Shown piece after piece: positions 25,652 to 36,057 of a DNA stretch of 64,000 bases. The notes under the pieces are model-generated. The model was not told the origin of the DNA. It did not search any database and saw only the letters and a list, made by a program, of their open reading frames with translations. Position numbers and translations under genes: made by a program. Source of the DNA: Proteus terrae (lineage in GTDB: Bacteria > Pseudomonadota > Gammaproteobacteria > Enterobacterales > Enterobacteriaceae); assembly GCF_003144325.1 (NCBI RefSeq), contig NZ_PENS01000018.1, positions 1 through 64,000 of the forward strand, given 5' to 3'. Position 1 is the first letter of the stretch, and every line of letters starts with the position of its first letter.

Positions 25652-25888
25652 ATGAGCACTATCGACGAACGCGTTAAGAAAATCATTGTTGAACAACTGG
25701 GTGTTAAAGAGGAAGAAGTTGTAAATTCAGCTTCATTTGTTGATGACTTAGGCGCTGATTCTCTTGACACAGTTGAGCTGGTAATGGCTCTGGAAGAAGA
25801 ATTCGATATCGAAATCCCAGACGAAGAAGCAGAAAAAATTACTACAGTTCAAGCTGCTATTGATTACGTTGAAAACGCAGGCAAATAA
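25652..25888 (+). CDS. acpP: Acyl carrier protein
   Basis: This is a 78-residue acidic four-helix protein that carries acyl chains on a phosphopantetheine arm attached to the Ser in [11 protein letters not shown]. The sequence is near-identical to E. coli AcpP. It probably has its own promoter in the 157-base gap after fabG, since ACP is needed in large amounts, and a partial terminator follows. Confidence 0.98.
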
Positions 25889-25900
25889 GCTTGCTAATCT

Positions 25901-25928
25901 AGGCGGTCACTCGACCGCCTATATTTTT
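25901..25928 (+). terminator. Attenuating terminator between acpP and fabF
   Basis: AGGCGGTC (25901-25908) pairs with GACCGCCT (25913-25920), followed by ATATTTTTAA. Placed between two genes of one pathway, it can lower fabF relative to acpP. Confidence 0.7.
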
Positions 25929-25962
25929 AATCCTAAACTTTTTCCCTCCTTGGAGGATAAGC

Positions 25963-27204
25963 GTGTCTAAGCGTCGTGTAGTTGTGACCGGACTAGGCAT
26001 GTTATCTCCTGTCGGTAATAACGCAGAAGCTTCTTGGGAAGCTGTGTGTGCCGGACAGAGTGGTATCGGCCTTATCGAAGATTTTGACACCAGTCATCAT
26101 GCGACTAAATTCGCTGGATTGGTAAAAGATTTCAATCACGAAGATTATAATCTTTCGCGTAAAGACGCGCGTAAGATGGATCTTTTCATTCAATATGGTA
26201 TTGCAGCTGGTGTGCAGGCCATTGCGGATTCAGGTCTTGAAGTAACAGAAGCCAATGCAAGTCGTATCGGAGCTGCTATTGGTTCTGGTATTGGTGGCTT
26301 AGGCCTTATCGAAGAAAACCATACATCTATGATGAATGGTGGTCCTCGTAAAATTAGCCCATTCTTTGTACCTTCAACCATCATTAACATGGTTGCAGGG
26401 CATTTAAGCATTATGTATGGTCTTCGTGGCCCTACAATCTCTATCGCAACAGCGTGTACTTCAGGTGTTCATAATATTGGACATGCTGCACGTATTATCG
26501 CTTATGGTGATGCAGATGCAATGCTGGCAGGCGGTGCTGAAAAAGCAACCACACCATTAGGTCTGGGTGGTTTTGGTGCTGTTCGTGCATTATCAACACG
26601 TAACGATAATCCTCAAGCGGCTAGCCGTCCATGGGATAAAGAGCGTGATGGTTTTGTATTAGGTGATGGTGCAGGCGTTCTTGTTCTTGAAGAATACGAA
26701 CATGCTAAAAACCGTGGCGCTAAAATTTATGCTGAAGTAGTTGGTTTTGGTATGAGTAGCGATGCTTATCACATGACTTCACCAGCAGAAAATGGCGAAG
26801 GCGGTGCGCTGGCGATGACAAATGCACTGAAAGATGCAGGTATTGCCTCATCAGATGTGGGTTATATCAACGCACACGGCACATCAACAAATGCAGGCGA
26901 CGTTGCTGAAGCTCAGGCGGTAGAAAACGTATTTGGTAAAGGCACTGATGTATTAGTTAGCTCAACAAAATCTATGACAGGTCACTTATTAGGTGCTGCG
27001 GGTGCAATTGAGTCTATCTTTACAATCCTTTCACTGCGTGATCAAATCGTACCTCCAACAATTAACCTAGATAATCAAGACGAAAATTGTCATCTTGATT
27101 TTGTTCCACATAAAGCACGTAAAGTTGAGAACATGGAATATGCTCTGTGTAACTCATTCGGCTTTGGTGGTACTAACGGTTCAATTCTCTTTAAACGCGT
27201 ATAA
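25963..27204 (+). CDS. fabF: Beta-ketoacyl-ACP synthase II
   Basis: FabF is an elongating condensing enzyme important for C16:1 to C18:1 (temperature control of unsaturation). It has 413 residues, as in E. coli. The Cys-His-His active site is visible in [33 protein letters not shown] and [18 protein letters not shown]. The start is GTG at 25963 with TTGGAGGA upstream, giving the usual [18 protein letters not shown] beginning. Confidence 0.97.
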   Translation: MSKRRVVVTGLGMLSPVGNNAEASWEAVCAGQSGIGLIEDFDTSHHATKFAGLVKDFNHEDYNLSRKDARKMDLFIQYGIAAGVQAIADSGLEVTEANASRIGAAIGSGIGGLGLIEENHTSMMNGGPRKISPFFVPSTIINMVAGHLSIMYGLRGPTISIATACTSGVHNIGHAARIIAYGDADAMLAGGAEKATTPLGLGGFGAVRALSTRNDNPQAASRPWDKERDGFVLGDGAGVLVLEEYEHAKNRGAKIYAEVVGFGMSSDAYHMTSPAENGEGGALAMTNALKDAGIASSDVGYINAHGTSTNAGDVAEAQAVENVFGKGTDVLVSSTKSMTGHLLGAAGAIESIFTILSLRDQIVPPTINLDNQDENCHLDFVPHKARKVENMEYALCNSFGFGGTNGSILFKRV

Positions 27205-27237
27205 GCCGTTTTTTGTAGAAAGTTGAAAAAATACCTA

Positions 27238-27270
27238 AAGGCCCAGGATTATTCTGGGTCTTTTATTTTG
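27238..27270 (+). terminator. Terminator after fabF
   Basis: A nine-pair stem with one G-U pair (27238-27246 with 27254-27262), loop ATTATT-like, then TTATTTTG. It separates fabF from pabC. Confidence 0.65.
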
Positions 27271-27338
27271 TCCTTTTACTGCCAGTTGCTTTATCATGTG
27301 CAGATTGATATCAATAACATAGATGTAAGGTGTGTTAG

Positions 27339-28166
27339 ATGTATTGGGTAAATGGACAACAGCAACAAAATGTAGATGCCAGTGATCGAGCAGTACAGTT
27401 TGGTGATGGCTGTTTTACAACACTGGCTGTTGAACAGGGGGATCCCGTTTTATTATCTGCACACATAAACCGCTTAAAACAAGGCTGTAACGCTCTCTTT
27501 TTACCTCATCCTAATTGGTCTGAACTTGAAAAGCAGATCATCTATGTGGCTTCTCTGGCTCAAACAAAAAGTGTTATAAAAATTATTATTAGTCGTGGTT
27601 TTGGTGGGCGAGGATATTCCTCTAATGGATTTATAACACCGACAGTAATAATCTCATTGTCCTCTTATCCTACTCATTATCTCCACCAGCAAAACGAAGG
27701 TGTATCGCTTGGTATTAGCCCTGTTACCTTAGGGCAAAACCCTTTGCTGGCTGGGATCAAACATCTCAATCGTTTAGAACAAGTCCTTATCAAATATCAT
27801 TTAGAAAAAACAGAATTTGATGATGTTTTAGTGTGTGATAATGAAGGATATTTAGTTGAAGCTAATGCAGCGAATCTTTTTTGGCGCAAAGGAAATAGGT
27901 TTTTTACACCAAATCTGACTAATTCAGGGGTAAATGGCATTATGCGCCAATCTATTTTTCAATTAGCTCAAAAAAATCATTGGAAAATTGATATTGTGAG
28001 AGAAAAACCTGAAACGCTTTATCAGGCTGATGAAATATGGTTAACAAATGCGTTGATGCCAGTGATCCCCGTTTCACAAATCACTTTTTCAGATGATAAG
28101 TGCTATAAATACCCTAGTAGGGATTATTATCATGTTGTTTTACAACACACTTTGTCACTTAAATAG
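27339..28166 (+). CDS. pabC: 4-amino-4-deoxychorismate lyase
   Basis: This PLP enzyme of the class IV aminotransferase fold releases pyruvate from aminodeoxychorismate to give 4-aminobenzoate for folate. It has 275 residues (E. coli 269). Marks are VNGQQQ near the start, DRAVQFGDGCFTTLAV, the PLP lysine in AGIKHLNRLEQVLI, and EANAANLFW and WLTNALMPVIPV near the end. It starts the pabC-mltG-tmk-holB-tatD run, an arrangement shared with E. coli. Confidence 0.93.
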   Translation: MYWVNGQQQQNVDASDRAVQFGDGCFTTLAVEQGDPVLLSAHINRLKQGCNALFLPHPNWSELEKQIIYVASLAQTKSVIKIIISRGFGGRGYSSNGFITPTVIISLSSYPTHYLHQQNEGVSLGISPVTLGQNPLLAGIKHLNRLEQVLIKYHLEKTEFDDVLVCDNEGYLVEANAANLFWRKGNRFFTPNLTNSGVNGIMRQSIFQLAQKNHWKIDIVREKPETLYQADEIWLTNALMPVIPVSQITFSDDKCYKYPSRDYYHVVLQHTLSLK

Positions 28167-28183
28167 AATTTAATGAGTTATAA

Positions 28184-29206
28184 ATGAAGATAAAAAAAAT
28201 AGTATGGATAGTTTTTTTTGCCTTATTGTTTAGCCTTGGCGCAGTTGCATTGTATATGATGCAACATATTCGGGGTTTAGAAGAAAATATTGTTGTGAAA
28301 CAAGATGAAATGCTACTGACTGTACCAGCAGGAACAGGGCGTGTTGCTATGGAGCAACTATTAATAAAAAACAATCTGCTTAGCGAAGGGGATTTTTTTC
28401 AGGTTTTATTAAAAGTGAAACCTGAATTAAGCCAATTTAAAGCAGGTACTTATCGTTTAACAAAAGGAATGACATTGCATGATGTCTTACTGCTTATCAA
28501 AAGCGGTAAAGAAGCCCAGTTCTCAATCCGTTTTATTGAAGGAAGTCGCTTAAAGGATTGGCAATCTATTTTTGAGCAAGCGCCTCAACTTGCAGCTGTG
28601 GCACACACAATGGATAGTGATAAGTTACGTGAAGAAATAGGAATAAAACCAGAGATTTCTAATTTAGAAGGTTGGTTTGCACCTGATACATACCATTACA
28701 CCGCGGGTACGACAGATGTCGCAATTTTAAAACGCGCCTACCAGCAAATGGAAAAAACATTAGAAGAAGAGTGGATTAAACGCGATAGTGATTTACCGTA
28801 TAAATCGGCTTATGAAATGCTTATCATGGCATCAATTATTGAAAAAGAGACGGGCATTGATGCCGAAAGAACAAAAGTCGCGTCTGTTTTTATTAATCGA
28901 TTAAAAACTAATATGCGATTACAGACCGACCCAACGGTCATCTATGGTTTAGGTGATAAATATAGAGGCACGATTTATCGTAGTGATTTAAATGGTTATA
29001 CACCTTATAACACGTATCAAATTGATGGTTTACCACCAACACCAATAGCAATGCCGAGTGTCGCTTCAATTAGAGCTGCTGCACATCCAGCGGATACTCG
29101 TTATCTCTATTTTGTTGCAGATGGAACGGGTGGTCATAAATTTTCAACCACACTCAATGAACATAATAAAGCCGTCGCACAATATCGACGCTTACAACAA
29201 AGATAA
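28184..29206 (+). CDS. mltG: Endolytic murein transglycosylase MltG
   Basis: This inner-membrane lytic transglycosylase (YceG) trims or terminates new peptidoglycan strands. It has 340 residues, as in E. coli. A single N-terminal membrane helix (residues about 5-25) is followed by a LysM-like region and the catalytic domain with Glu in [12 protein letters not shown], then [11 protein letters not shown] and [11 protein letters not shown]. Two bases separate it from tmk, so they are co-translated. Confidence 0.95.
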   Translation: MKIKKIVWIVFFALLFSLGAVALYMMQHIRGLEENIVVKQDEMLLTVPAGTGRVAMEQLLIKNNLLSEGDFFQVLLKVKPELSQFKAGTYRLTKGMTLHDVLLLIKSGKEAQFSIRFIEGSRLKDWQSIFEQAPQLAAVAHTMDSDKLREEIGIKPEISNLEGWFAPDTYHYTAGTTDVAILKRAYQQMEKTLEEEWIKRDSDLPYKSAYEMLIMASIIEKETGIDAERTKVASVFINRLKTNMRLQTDPTVIYGLGDKYRGTIYRSDLNGYTPYNTYQIDGLPPTPIAMPSVASIRAAAHPADTRYLYFVADGTGGHKFSTTLNEHNKAVAQYRRLQQR

Positions 29207-29208
29207 TT

Positions 29209-29856
29209 ATGAACAACAGTAAATTTATTGTAATTGAAGGACTTGAAGGCGCTGGAAAAACCAGTGCGATCCAAACGGTTGTTGATACCCTAAAAGATAA
29301 AGGTATTACTAACCTAGCATTTACTCGTGAACCGGGTGGCACACCGCTTGCCGAAAAATTACGTGAACTTATCAAACAAGGTATTGAGGGTGAAAAAGTT
29401 ACGGATAAAGCAGAATTATTGATGCTATACGCAGCGCGTGTTCAACTTATAGAAAACGTGATAAAACCTGCACTTGCGGATGGTAAATGGGTTATTGGTG
29501 ATAGACATGATCTCTCTTCACAAGCTTATCAAGGCGGCGGGCGCGGCTTAGATAAAGATCTTATGTTGTCACTTCGTAATACTGTCCTTGGTGATTTTCG
29601 CCCTGACTTAACCTTATATCTTGATTTAGATCCTGCTATTGGCCTTGCCAGAGCGCGTGCTCGAGGCGAGTTAGATCGGATTGAACAAGAGTCAATGGAT
29701 TTCTTTTATCGTACTCGCGAACGTTATCAAGCATTGGCTAAAGATGATGATTCTATTATTACGATAGATGCCTCTCAAGCAATTGAAAAAGTACAAGCAG
29801 ATATTCGTCAAACATTAACAGCGTGGCTAGTTCAGCAGGAAAATAAATTACTATGA
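29209..29856 (+). CDS. tmk: Thymidylate kinase
   Basis: This enzyme phosphorylates dTMP to dTDP. It has 215 residues; the P-loop is [12 protein letters not shown], the DR motif is [18 protein letters not shown], and [15 protein letters not shown] is the TMP-binding region. The stop overlaps the holB start by ATGA. Confidence 0.96.
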   Translation: MNNSKFIVIEGLEGAGKTSAIQTVVDTLKDKGITNLAFTREPGGTPLAEKLRELIKQGIEGEKVTDKAELLMLYAARVQLIENVIKPALADGKWVIGDRHDLSSQAYQGGGRGLDKDLMLSLRNTVLGDFRPDLTLYLDLDPAIGLARARARGELDRIEQESMDFFYRTRERYQALAKDDDSIITIDASQAIEKVQADIRQTLTAWLVQQENKLL

Positions 29857-30836
29857 ATTGGTATCCTTGGCTAAATCAGGCATATCGGCAACTTATTAGC
29901 ATGTATCAAGAAGGGCGTGGTCATCATGCTTTGCTTTTACATGCGATAGAAGGCATGGGAGGAGAAGCACTCTCTTATGGATTAAGTCGTTGGTTAATGT
30001 GCCAGAATAAACAGGGATTAAAAAGTTGTAATGAATGCCATAGCTGTCGATTGATGCTTGCTGAAACACACCCTGATTGGCATGTTTTACAAAGTGAAAA
30101 AGGTAAGTCTTCGATAGGTATTGAAGTTGTAAGAAAAGTCACTGAAAAGCTGGAGCATCATGCTCAGCAAAGTGGTTCTAGAGTAGTTTGGATAAAAGAC
30201 GTTGAAGCGTTAACAGAAGCGGCTGCAAATGCATTACTCAAAACGTTAGAAGAGCCGCCTAAAAACACCTATTTTTTACTGAATTGTCAGCAACCAGAGG
30301 TTTTATTAGCGACATTGCGTAGCCGTTGTTTTTATTACCATTTAGCAACGCCGGATTTTCAACACGCAACGCACTGGTTACAGCAACAATTACCAAATAT
30401 ACCTTATGCGAATAGTGTGACAGCATTGAATTTATCGCAGAACGCTCCAATTTTGGCGCTTTCATTATTGAAAGATGAGTGGAAAGAAAGAGAGACTTTT
30501 TGCCAAGCGTTATACACCAGCATACAACAACGTAATTTATATGCATTTCTGCCACAATTAAATCAAGATAATGCTGAGCATCGCCTGTATTGGTTGTTAT
30601 CACTGCTGCTTGATGCATTAAAATATCAAACCAATGCACAAACCTATTGTGTGAACCAAGATCAGCAAGCATTGATTATGGCGTTATCACAATGGCCTTC
30701 GGATATTTTATTATCCACTATTGATGGATGGAAACAGTGTCGTTATCAGTTAATGACCATTCCTGCATTAAATAGAGAATTATTACTAGTAGAACAACTG
30801 CTAGATTGGGAAAATCAGCTAGCCACAAAAAATTAA
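29853..30836 (+). CDS. holB: DNA polymerase III subunit delta'
   Basis: This is a clamp-loader subunit with a AAA+ fold but no active ATPase site. It has 327 residues (E. coli 334). The zinc module [16 protein letters not shown] is at residues about 50-65, and the SRC arginine-finger motif is in [32 protein letters not shown] is the sensor/Walker B-like region. It is coupled to tmk by the ATGA overlap. Confidence 0.94.
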   Translation: MNWYPWLNQAYRQLISMYQEGRGHHALLLHAIEGMGGEALSYGLSRWLMCQNKQGLKSCNECHSCRLMLAETHPDWHVLQSEKGKSSIGIEVVRKVTEKLEHHAQQSGSRVVWIKDVEALTEAAANALLKTLEEPPKNTYFLLNCQQPEVLLATLRSRCFYYHLATPDFQHATHWLQQQLPNIPYANSVTALNLSQNAPILALSLLKDEWKERETFCQALYTSIQQRNLYAFLPQLNQDNAEHRLYWLLSLLLDALKYQTNAQTYCVNQDQQALIMALSQWPSDILLSTIDGWKQCRYQLMTIPALNRELLLVEQLLDWENQLATKN

Positions 30837-30911
30837 TTAGCTATATATTAATTATGATTTAGCTGTAATAAAAAACACCTATACGTTGTACCAGATAAAT
30901 GAGAGTAAGTT

Positions 30912-31697
30912 ATGTTTTTAGTTGATTCACACTGCCATCTCGACTGCTTAGATTATGAAAAATTACATGAAAATATTGATGATGTTGTCGAAAAAGCACA
31001 GCAGCGTGATGTTCAATATATGTTAGCAGTAGCAACTACATTACCGGGTTTTAAGAGTATGCGTGAGCTAATCGGTAAACGTGACAATATTGCCTTTTCT
31101 TGTGGGATCCACCCTTTAAATTTAGACGAAGGTCATGATGTTGAAGAATTAGCTCGTTTAGCAGCCGCACCTGATGTTGTGGCTTTAGGTGAAACAGGGC
31201 TAGATTACTATTACCAACAAGAAAATGCGGCACTACAACGTGACATTTTCCGTGAGCATATTCGTATTGGGCGCCAAGTTAATAAACCCGTTATTGTGCA
31301 TACACGCAGTGCTCGTGAAGATACGTTATCCATTTTAAAAGAAGAAAAAGTTCAAGATTGTGGCGGTGTTCTGCATTGCTTTACAGAAGATAAAGAGACC
31401 GCAACAGCATTACTTGATCTTGGAATGTATATCTCCTTTTCCGGCATTGTGACATTTAGAAATGCAGAACAAATTAGAGAGGCCGCTCGTATCGTTCCTC
31501 TTGATAGAATTTTAGTCGAAACAGACTCTCCTTATTTGGCACCAGTTCCTCATCGCGGAAAAGAAAATCAACCGGCTTATGTCCGTGATGTTGCAGAGTA
31601 TATGGCAGTCTTAAAAGGGGTGAGTGTTGAAGAGTTAGCGCAACAAACAACGCGTAACTTTGCTAAGCTCTTTCATATTCAAAACTTACCTGCTTAA
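30912..31697 (+). CDS. ycfH: TatD-family metal-dependent hydrolase YcfH
   Basis: This is a 261-residue TIM-barrel deoxyribonuclease-like protein of the TatD family. Metal ligands are seen in DSHCHLDCLDYE, ALGETGLDYYY, PVIVHTRSARED, HCFTEDKET and VETDSPYLAP. Precise cellular function is open, with quality control and DNA repair roles proposed for the family. It follows holB as in E. coli. Confidence 0.93.
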   Translation: MFLVDSHCHLDCLDYEKLHENIDDVVEKAQQRDVQYMLAVATTLPGFKSMRELIGKRDNIAFSCGIHPLNLDEGHDVEELARLAAAPDVVALGETGLDYYYQQENAALQRDIFREHIRIGRQVNKPVIVHTRSAREDTLSILKEEKVQDCGGVLHCFTEDKETATALLDLGMYISFSGIVTFRNAEQIREAARIVPLDRILVETDSPYLAPVPHRGKENQPAYVRDVAEYMAVLKGVSVEELAQQTTRNFAKLFHIQNLPA

Positions 31698-31739
31698 TAG
31701 AATTGATCAGGAATTAAAATAAATAATAAGGTGATGAAA

Positions 31740-32090
31740 ATGGCAGAAGAAACAATTTTCAGTAAAATTATTCGTGGTGAAATCCCAGCTAATATCGTTT
31801 TTCAAGATGATACAGTGACCGCATTTCGTGATATTTCACCTCAAGCACCCACTCATATTTTAATTATCCCCAATAAACTTATTCCTACTGTAAATGATGT
31901 TACTGTGGAAGATGAACAAGTATTAGGACACCTTTTTGTTGTTGCTGCAAAAATTGCACAACAAGAAGGTATTGCGGAAGACGGTTATCGTTTGGTGATG
32001 AACTGTAACAAACATGGTGGACAAGAAGTTTTCCATATTCATATGCATTTGCTTGGCGGAAAACCATTAGGGCCACTATTAAGCCAATAA
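31740..32090 (+). CDS. hinT: HIT-family purine nucleoside phosphoramidase
   Basis: HinT hydrolyses adenosine phosphoramidates. It has 116 residues (E. coli 119) with the histidine triad [10 protein letters not shown] at the end and [18 protein letters not shown] start at ATG 31740 ([10 protein letters not shown]); the in-frame GTG and ATG just before it only add three residues and lack a better ribosome site. It starts the hinT-ycfL-lpoB-thiK-nagZ-ycfP run, preserved from E. coli. Confidence 0.96.
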   Translation: MAEETIFSKIIRGEIPANIVFQDDTVTAFRDISPQAPTHILIIPNKLIPTVNDVTVEDEQVLGHLFVVAAKIAQQEGIAEDGYRLVMNCNKHGGQEVFHIHMHLLGGKPLGPLLSQ

Positions 32091-32129
32091 TGGATATAAT
32101 GCTAACAGCAGGATAACAGGAAGTAATAC

Positions 32130-32531
32130 ATGATAAGACAAGGTAAGGCCATTTGTTCATTACTTATCGCTGTATTTATGACGACATTGCTCTCAGGATG
32201 TTTATCATCTCATTCAGGTAATAAACTCTATTTCAATCGTCAGCAGGCTATTATTATGGAGCCTTCGGTATTAGTTGTAGGTGTTGTTGCTGGTCAGCCA
32301 ACCATTGAACACCATGCTAATGGCACAAAAGCGACAGTCATGTTATCAAATACACAATCTTACCCTGTCTCTATTCGCTATCGTTTTTATTGGTATAACG
32401 AACAAGGGCTTGAAGTTTCCCCTGCTGGGAATGTAAATGATGTGACTATTCTTGGCGATGGTGATACCGAAATTAGTGGTGATATACCAGATAAGACCAT
32501 TAGTTATGTCAGAGTTTATCTCTTTACTTAG
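32130..32531 (+). CDS. ycfL: YcfL lipoprotein
   Basis: This is a 133-residue lipoprotein with signal and lipobox LLSGC, then a DUF1425 beta domain (YWYNEQGLEVSP). Its function is not known; the family lies next to lpoB throughout enterobacteria. The 17-base gap to lpoB suggests co-transcription. Confidence 0.9.
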   Translation: MIRQGKAICSLLIAVFMTTLLSGCLSSHSGNKLYFNRQQAIIMEPSVLVVGVVAGQPTIEHHANGTKATVMLSNTQSYPVSIRYRFYWYNEQGLEVSPAGNVNDVTILGDGDTEISGDIPDKTISYVRVYLFT

Positions 32532-32548
32532 GATAAGGTAACGCGAGC

Positions 32549-33130
32549 ATGAAAAGAGTTCTATTTGTGGCGATGTCTGTGTTTTTATTAGCAGGTTGTC
32601 CATCCATGTTGCCACAACAACCGCCAGTACCTGTTGAACCAGTTACGCCTACTGAGCCAGTAGAGCCACCTAAACCCATAGAGCCACCGATTGAAGTTGT
32701 GCCAACGCCACCTAAAATCACGAGTATTAATTGGAATGCAGCTGTCACGCCTTTAATTAGAGAAATGGCGGTTACTGGTGATTTAGAAGTGGGTAAGCTT
32801 ATCGTTGTTGATAATGTTAAAAATAATTCAGGCGGGAATATTCAAGCGGTAAATGCAACCAATACTATTATTGAATCAGTTAATACTATTAGTGCATTGC
32901 AAACTGTGCCTTATACACAAATGATGTCAGCACGAAAAGCACTTGGTTTATCAGGTGAAGATAGTTTAGGTCTTCGTAGTGCAGCGATTGGTTTAGCCCG
33001 TTATTTGAAGGCTGATTATATTTTATTCTCAACCGTTGATGGTAAAAAAGATAACCGTGTGATCAGTATGCAGTTAATGTCAGTTTCTTCTGGTGAAATT
33101 CTTTGGAATGGACGCCATCAGGTTGAGTGA
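32549..33130 (+). CDS. lpoB: Penicillin-binding protein activator LpoB
   Basis: This outer-membrane lipoprotein reaches through the periplasm and activates PBP1B in peptidoglycan synthesis. It has 193 residues (E. coli 213). The lipobox is LLAGC, followed by a Pro/Glu/Val-rich flexible linker (residues about 22-58) and the globular domain ([42 protein letters not shown]). The linker is shorter than in E. coli. The 3' end overlaps thiK. Confidence 0.94.
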   Translation: MKRVLFVAMSVFLLAGCPSMLPQQPPVPVEPVTPTEPVEPPKPIEPPIEVVPTPPKITSINWNAAVTPLIREMAVTGDLEVGKLIVVDNVKNNSGGNIQAVNATNTIIESVNTISALQTVPYTQMMSARKALGLSGEDSLGLRSAAIGLARYLKADYILFSTVDGKKDNRVISMQLMSVSSGEILWNGRHQVE

Positions 33131-34007
33131 TCCGCATTACTCAAGTTTGCTTAATGCCTTGCAAGCGCTTTTTCCTGCAACGGCATTAAGTAAATGGAAA
33201 ATTACGACATTAGAAGGATCAGGTGGTGGCGCTTTTCGCGTGCAATGTGCAGATATAGATTGGGTTGCTCGTTATTATGGTGATGAAAAAAAAGCGCTTT
33301 ATGTACATGGAAGAAAAGAATACGCCATTTTAAAACAGCTTTCAGGATCTGACATATCACCTAAAGTTGCCACCCGTTATAAAGAATGGTTTTTTCTTTA
33401 TTGGTTACAGGGCGAACATTTAACCCATCAATCGCTTTTTAGTACTTATTTAAAACCGCTGGCTGAAAAAATAGCTATACTTCATCAACACACGCCGCTA
33501 GGTTTCCCTCTTAACTTAAATCATGAGCTATTAGTTTATTGGCAGAGTATTGATAGGAAACGCTTGTCTGCTAAATGGCTACACTTACAACAACATTTTT
33601 TACGCCAACCGCGATGCAATCTCATAAAATACGCGCCTGCTCACATGGATTTGCATGTTGAGAATATTCTTCTTAGTGATTCAGGTATAAAATTTATTGA
33701 TTGGGAATATGCCGCCGATATTGATACAGCGGATTCGTTGATGACGTTCTTTGCAACAAATCAACTCAATGAATCGCAGCAAAATATGTTTTTAGATTAT
33801 TATTGTTCGTATCATTGCCATTATGCTCAACTCAAAGAGACGGATGTTTCTTCTGTAAAGGAGTTGAGAGAGCGTATTCTTTCAAGAGAGCCATTTATTT
33901 TTTATATGATGCTAATGTGGTATGAAGTTCGTTGGCAACAAACAAAAGATAGATCATTTTTAATAATGTCTGAACCTTTACGTCGCTATTTTAGTCTGAC
34001 GAGTTAA
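33108..34007 (+). CDS. thiK: Thiamine kinase
   Basis: This APH-like kinase phosphorylates salvaged thiamine. It has about 299 residues (E. coli 274). The catalytic loop is in [13 protein letters not shown], the metal-binding Asp in [12 protein letters not shown], and the nucleotide loop in [10 protein letters not shown]. Start is uncertain: GTG 33093, ATG 33108 and TTG 33123 are all in frame and overlap the end of lpoB; the homologous part starts later. Overlap with lpoB implies coupled translation. Confidence 0.85.
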   Translation: MDAIRLSDPHYSSLLNALQALFPATALSKWKITTLEGSGGGAFRVQCADIDWVARYYGDEKKALYVHGRKEYAILKQLSGSDISPKVATRYKEWFFLYWLQGEHLTHQSLFSTYLKPLAEKIAILHQHTPLGFPLNLNHELLVYWQSIDRKRLSAKWLHLQQHFLRQPRCNLIKYAPAHMDLHVENILLSDSGIKFIDWEYAADIDTADSLMTFFATNQLNESQQNMFLDYYCSYHCHYAQLKETDVSSVKELRERILSREPFIFYMMLMWYEVRWQQTKDRSFLIMSEPLRRYFSLTS

Positions 34008-34045
34008 AGACGTTATCTTGTCACAATTACAAAGAGAGGAATGTT

Positions 34046-35065
34046 ATGGGTCCAGTAATGCTTGATGTTGAAGGATATGAACTCGATAGTGAAGAGCGTG
34101 AAATTTTAAAGCATCCTCTTGTCGGGGGATTAATCCTTTTTACCCGCAACTTCCACGATGCTGAACAATTAAATGAATTAGTTCGCCAAATTCGTGATGC
34201 ATCTCATGAGCGCCTTGTGATTGCAGTAGACCAAGAAGGAGGACGAGTACAGCGTTTTCGTGATGGTTTTACACGCATACCGGCAGCTCAATCTTATGCG
34301 GCATTAAATGAAAGTTATCAAGCGAGCCATTTAGCACAAGAAGCTGGATGGTTAATGGCATCAGAAATGATAGCTATGGATATTGATATCAGTTTTGCGC
34401 CTGTACTCGACTTAGGTCATAACTGTATTGCCATTGGTGAGCGTTCTTTCCATGATTCACCGGAAGTTGCCATGACAATGGCAGAGAGTTTTATTAAAGG
34501 TATGCGCTCTGCTGGCATGAAATCAACAGGTAAACATTTCCCTGGCCATGGTGCGGTCAGAGCAGATTCTCATAAAGAAACGCCTCGCGATGATCGCTCT
34601 TTAAATGATATTCGCCAACGTGATATGTCTATTTTTAAAGATTTTATTCAACGCCAGTTATTAGATGCCATTATGCCTGCTCACGTTATTTACTCTCAGG
34701 TTGATGAGCGTCCTGCAAGTGGCTCATCGTACTGGCTGAAATCCATTTTACGTGAACAATTAGGCTTCCAAGGCGTTATCTTCTCTGATGATTTATCGAT
34801 GGAAGGTGCTGCTATTATGGGAAGTTACGCAGAAAGGGCACAACGTTCATTAGATGCTGGTTGTGATATGCTGTTAGTGTGTAATAACCGAAAAGGGGCG
34901 GTGAGTGTGTTAGATAACCTGTCCTCTGTCAAAGCAGAACGCATTTCCACATTGTACCATCACCGAGGTCGTTACACATTGAGTGAGCTACAAAACTCTG
35001 ATCGTTGGAGAAAAGCGAATCAGTTGCTGACCCAATTACAGGAGCAATGGCAGGAGCGAGCATGA
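34046..35065 (+). CDS. nagZ: Beta-N-acetylglucosaminidase NagZ
   Basis: This cytoplasmic glycoside hydrolase family 3 enzyme trims anhydro-muropeptides in cell wall recycling. It has 339 residues (E. coli 341), with the start [20 protein letters not shown]. The substrate loop [20 protein letters not shown] and the nucleophile Asp in [20 protein letters not shown] are intact. Where an inducible AmpC is present its product can induce the beta-lactamase. The last bases overlap ycfP. Confidence 0.97.
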   Translation: MGPVMLDVEGYELDSEEREILKHPLVGGLILFTRNFHDAEQLNELVRQIRDASHERLVIAVDQEGGRVQRFRDGFTRIPAAQSYAALNESYQASHLAQEAGWLMASEMIAMDIDISFAPVLDLGHNCIAIGERSFHDSPEVAMTMAESFIKGMRSAGMKSTGKHFPGHGAVRADSHKETPRDDRSLNDIRQRDMSIFKDFIQRQLLDAIMPAHVIYSQVDERPASGSSYWLKSILREQLGFQGVIFSDDLSMEGAAIMGSYAERAQRSLDAGCDMLLVCNNRKGAVSVLDNLSSVKAERISTLYHHRGRYTLSELQNSDRWRKANQLLTQLQEQWQERA

Positions 35066-35601
35066 TTATATATTTACATGGTTTTGATTCCACAAGTCCT
35101 GGAAATCATGAGAAAGTTTTACAGCTACAGTTTATTGATCCTGATGTGCGTTTTTTAAGCTACAGTACGTTGCATCCTCGTCATGACATGCAACACTTAC
35201 TGAAAGAAACGGATAAAGTGATTAAATCCACGAAAGAGCCCGTATTAATTTGCGGTGTAGGATTAGGTGGATATTGGGCAGAGCGTATTGGTTTCTTATG
35301 TAATATTCGTCAGGTAATGATTAACCCTAATCTTTTTCCTTACGAAAACATGACAGACAAAATCGACAGACCTGAAGAATATTTAGATATTGCAACGAAA
35401 TGTATTAAAGATTTTCGTTCTAAAAACAAAGATAACGCTTTAGTAATTTTATCCCGTAATGATGAGGTTTTAGATAATCAGCGTTCTGCTGATGAATTAT
35501 CGCCTTATTACTCTGTAATTTGGGATGAAGTACAAACGCATAAATTTAAGAGCCTCTCTGAGCATCTATTTAAAATTAAAGCGTTTAATAGCAAAAGCTA
35601 A
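35062..35601 (+). CDS. ycfP: YcfP, UPF0227 alpha/beta-hydrolase-like protein
   Basis: This is a 179-residue protein of the UPF0227 family with an esterase-like fold. Start [20 protein letters not shown] is the family pattern; the G-x-G-x-G nucleophile-elbow-like stretch reads [12 protein letters not shown], with Gly in place of the usual Ser, so it may not be an active esterase. I start at ATG 35062, which overlaps the nagZ stop by 4 bases. Confidence 0.9.
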   Translation: MIIYLHGFDSTSPGNHEKVLQLQFIDPDVRFLSYSTLHPRHDMQHLLKETDKVIKSTKEPVLICGVGLGGYWAERIGFLCNIRQVMINPNLFPYENMTDKIDRPEEYLDIATKCIKDFRSKNKDNALVILSRNDEVLDNQRSADELSPYYSVIWDEVQTHKFKSLSEHLFKIKAFNSKS

Positions 35602-35620
35602 GACTAAAGTAATGTGTTTA

Positions 35621-35652
35621 AAATGGATGGCGTTTGTTCCATCCATTTTTTT
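35621..35652 (+). terminator. Terminator after ycfP
   Basis: A perfect ten-base stem, AAATGGATGG (35621-35630) with CCATCCATTT (35639-35648), then TTTT. Confidence 0.9.
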
Positions 35653-36057
35653 GTCTAATGTAGCTAAAAATGCTCATACTTTCCTTTCTACCTATCTCTT
35701 TTCAACATTTGTTTTGATCCTTTATTTTTATCATTTCAATTATCACGACTGACTTTAACAGTCTCCTTTGTTGTTATTATGTTAATTCATTGTATTTGTT
35801 GATAAAAATAAATACCTTTGTATTTTTAATGGTGATTTATTCATCACTCAAAGGCAAAAAACGACTATATTCTTCAAAAAATAGGTATGAATATTCAAAT
35901 ATTTTTGATATAAATCAACTTTGGTATGACCATCTTCCCAATTAACTTGCTTAAGAACAAAAATAACAGCCGAAACGATTTAACTGCCGTTATTTAAGTA
36001 GATTTCACTAAGGCTATTTAAATAACAACAGTAAATATCTTTATGGAGTGACGTTAA
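35653..36057. promoter_or_regulatory. ndh upstream region
   Basis: About 400 non-coding bases. Apart from the FNR box at 35905-35918 I see no gene. The last 140 bases before ndh hold the promoter and a GGAGTGA ribosome site. Confidence 0.55.
35905..35918. promoter_or_regulatory. fnr site: Perfect FNR box upstream of ndh
   Basis: TTGATATAAATCAA matches the FNR consensus TTGAT-N4-ATCAA in all ten defined bases. In E. coli FNR represses ndh without oxygen, and this site suggests the same here. Confidence 0.8.
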